Assembly: GCA_014872815.1 (NCBI GenBank)
Contig: WKFK01000002.1
Span: forward strand, 94,722-158,721
Length of the DNA: 64,000 nucleotides
From: Paracoccaceae bacterium
Lineage (GTDB): Bacteria; Pseudomonadota; Alphaproteobacteria; Rhodobacterales; Rhodobacteraceae
Direction: 5' to 3'
The position numbers and the translations under genes were made by a program. This document shows positions 63,403 through 64,000 of the stretch, piece after piece; positions within the stretch are counted from its first letter, which is position 1, and the number at the start of each line of letters is the position of its first letter. Below the pieces are notes generated by a model, which was given only the letters and a program-made list of their open reading frames with translations, was not told the origin of the DNA and searched no databases.

Positions 63403-63949
63403 GTGGGACCTCCATTTTCTAACCGATGTGGCCCGCCCTCTCCTCTAGGCGGCACCAACCGGCATGACTTCACCAGACCGCGATATGCGATCCAGCGCCC
63501 CGAAGTTGGGGAGTTGCGGCAGTTTCAGAGGTCAGCGCCGGGATCACTTCGACCACCTCATGGGTGGCGATCCCGGCAGGCCGCGTTTTGCGGCTACCGC
63601 CTGCCCACGCGGGGCAGAACAAGGGCGCGACGGACAGGCCGTCGCAGTATTCCGTGTGTTTGGGAGACTGGCACAATGCAGCATCAGACCGCGCGTGGGC
63701 GCCGCCTTTCTGAGCCGTCTTGTCCAAGCGATGTGCCATCTGGCCTCCCCTATCGCGCAGGTATCGCGCGCGTGTGGCCTTCGTTTTACCGGCTGTGACT
63801 ACGGGGCAAAACGACGCAAATCGGGAGATACTTTCAATGGAATTTTGAATAAGACGTGGCGTAAGGCTGAGGGCGGCAAACGCCAAAAGAAAAGCACCTC
63901 CGCAACCCCTTGGGTAACGGAGGCACATTTTTTGAGCGGTTCTAGTCGC
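63403..63949. other. Leader and intergenic region upstream of the purine permease
   Basis: About 550 bp without a credible gene. On the minus strand a structured leader close to the permease start pairs CCGCC with GGCGG (around 63444-63464) inside longer arms. A terminator lies at 63893-63933. A purine riboswitch is possible but not recognised. Confidence 0.45.
63893..63933. terminator. Bidirectional terminator
   Basis: CCTCCG (63897-63902) pairs with CGGAGG (63918-63923) with further AACCC/GGGT pairing inside; T tracts follow on both strands. It serves the gene ending at 63950. Confidence 0.75.
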
Positions 63950-64000
63950 TTAGAAGTCGACCTCAATAGCGATGCCATTTTTGACGGCGAGGTCCACAAC
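63950..64000 (-). CDS. C-terminal end of an unknown protein
   Basis: The last 16 codons plus stop of a gene that begins beyond the right edge, ending VKNGIAIEVDF. A terminator follows. Too little is present to name it; by position it may belong to the purine locus. Confidence 0.5.
   Translation of the reverse strand, partial: VVDLAVKNGIAIEVDF

Noticed and set aside
63470..63928. 152-residue frame upstream of the purine permease
   Set aside because: It spans the terminator and has no recognisable features or start site.

Overview
The window is chromosomal DNA of an alphaproteobacterium, most likely a marine roseobacter-type member of the Rhodobacterales. This is inferred from the high-GC backbone, the gene families and neighbourhoods (leucine and fatty-acid breakdown modules, monomeric isocitrate dehydrogenase, PuuD urate oxidase, TRAP-independent TctABC import) and a GC-rich intergenic repeat seen twice. 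No species assignment is possible from the sequence alone.

Layout. 1-4.2 kb is a leucine/isovalerate operon on the minus strand (ivd, an LprI-like gene, mccB, mccA running off the edge), with a TetR-type palindrome lying on a readable promoter. 4.3-6.6 kb is a minus-strand trio of two PaaI-type thioesterases and a MATE exporter. 6.7-14 kb holds two MerR regulators followed by a plus-strand fatty-acid beta-oxidation operon (acyl-CoA dehydrogenase, small protein, GST, thiolase, FadJ-like fusion). 14-18.5 kb has a Hint-domain protein, an acyl-CoA synthetase, a DUF484 protein and xerC. 18.6-24.3 kb is an amino-acid-type catabolic operon resembling parts of ectoine degradation clusters, divergent from an Lrp/AsnC regulator. 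24.3-31.9 kb holds small and unknown genes, monomeric icd, glpD and its DeoR-type regulator.

The standout is a 16.9-kb island at 32,025-48,924. It splits a host tRNA-Arg(UCU) gene inside the D arm: the 5' part is at 31,998-32,024 and the 3' part at 48,925-48,974, and rejoining them across a 5-bp core GAGCA gives a perfect 77-nt tRNA. Just inside the left end the island carries its own complete tRNA-Arg(UCU), whose D stem is changed so that it no longer contains the core. At the right end are three minus-strand recombination genes: two large tyrosine recombinases (515 and 982 residues) and a 254-residue partner, an arrangement like the gamma-mobile-trio (GmtY-GmtZ-GmtX) or Tn554/GInt families. 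Cargo includes a complete Detocs-type anti-phage two-component system (sensor kinase, stand-alone receiver, receiver fused to a nucleoside-phosphorylase-type effector), a translationally coupled pair of exported proteins (a 635-residue protein with a tail-collar-like C terminus and an aspzincin-like metallopeptidase) that I do not recognise as a described system, a tRNA-like class-II element with anticodon UAU, and small regulators. The island looks clearly more AT-rich than its surroundings.

49-57.4 kb is a minus-strand sugar-acid operon (TctCBA importer, rhamnonate-dehydratase-like enolase, DapA-family lyase, GntR regulator, PdxA paralogue, ketoglutarate-semialdehyde dehydrogenase) with a perfect 16-bp GntR-type operator upstream. 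57.6-64 kb is a purine breakdown locus (puuD, uraH, guaD, NCS2 permease) with a TauE/SafE permease between.
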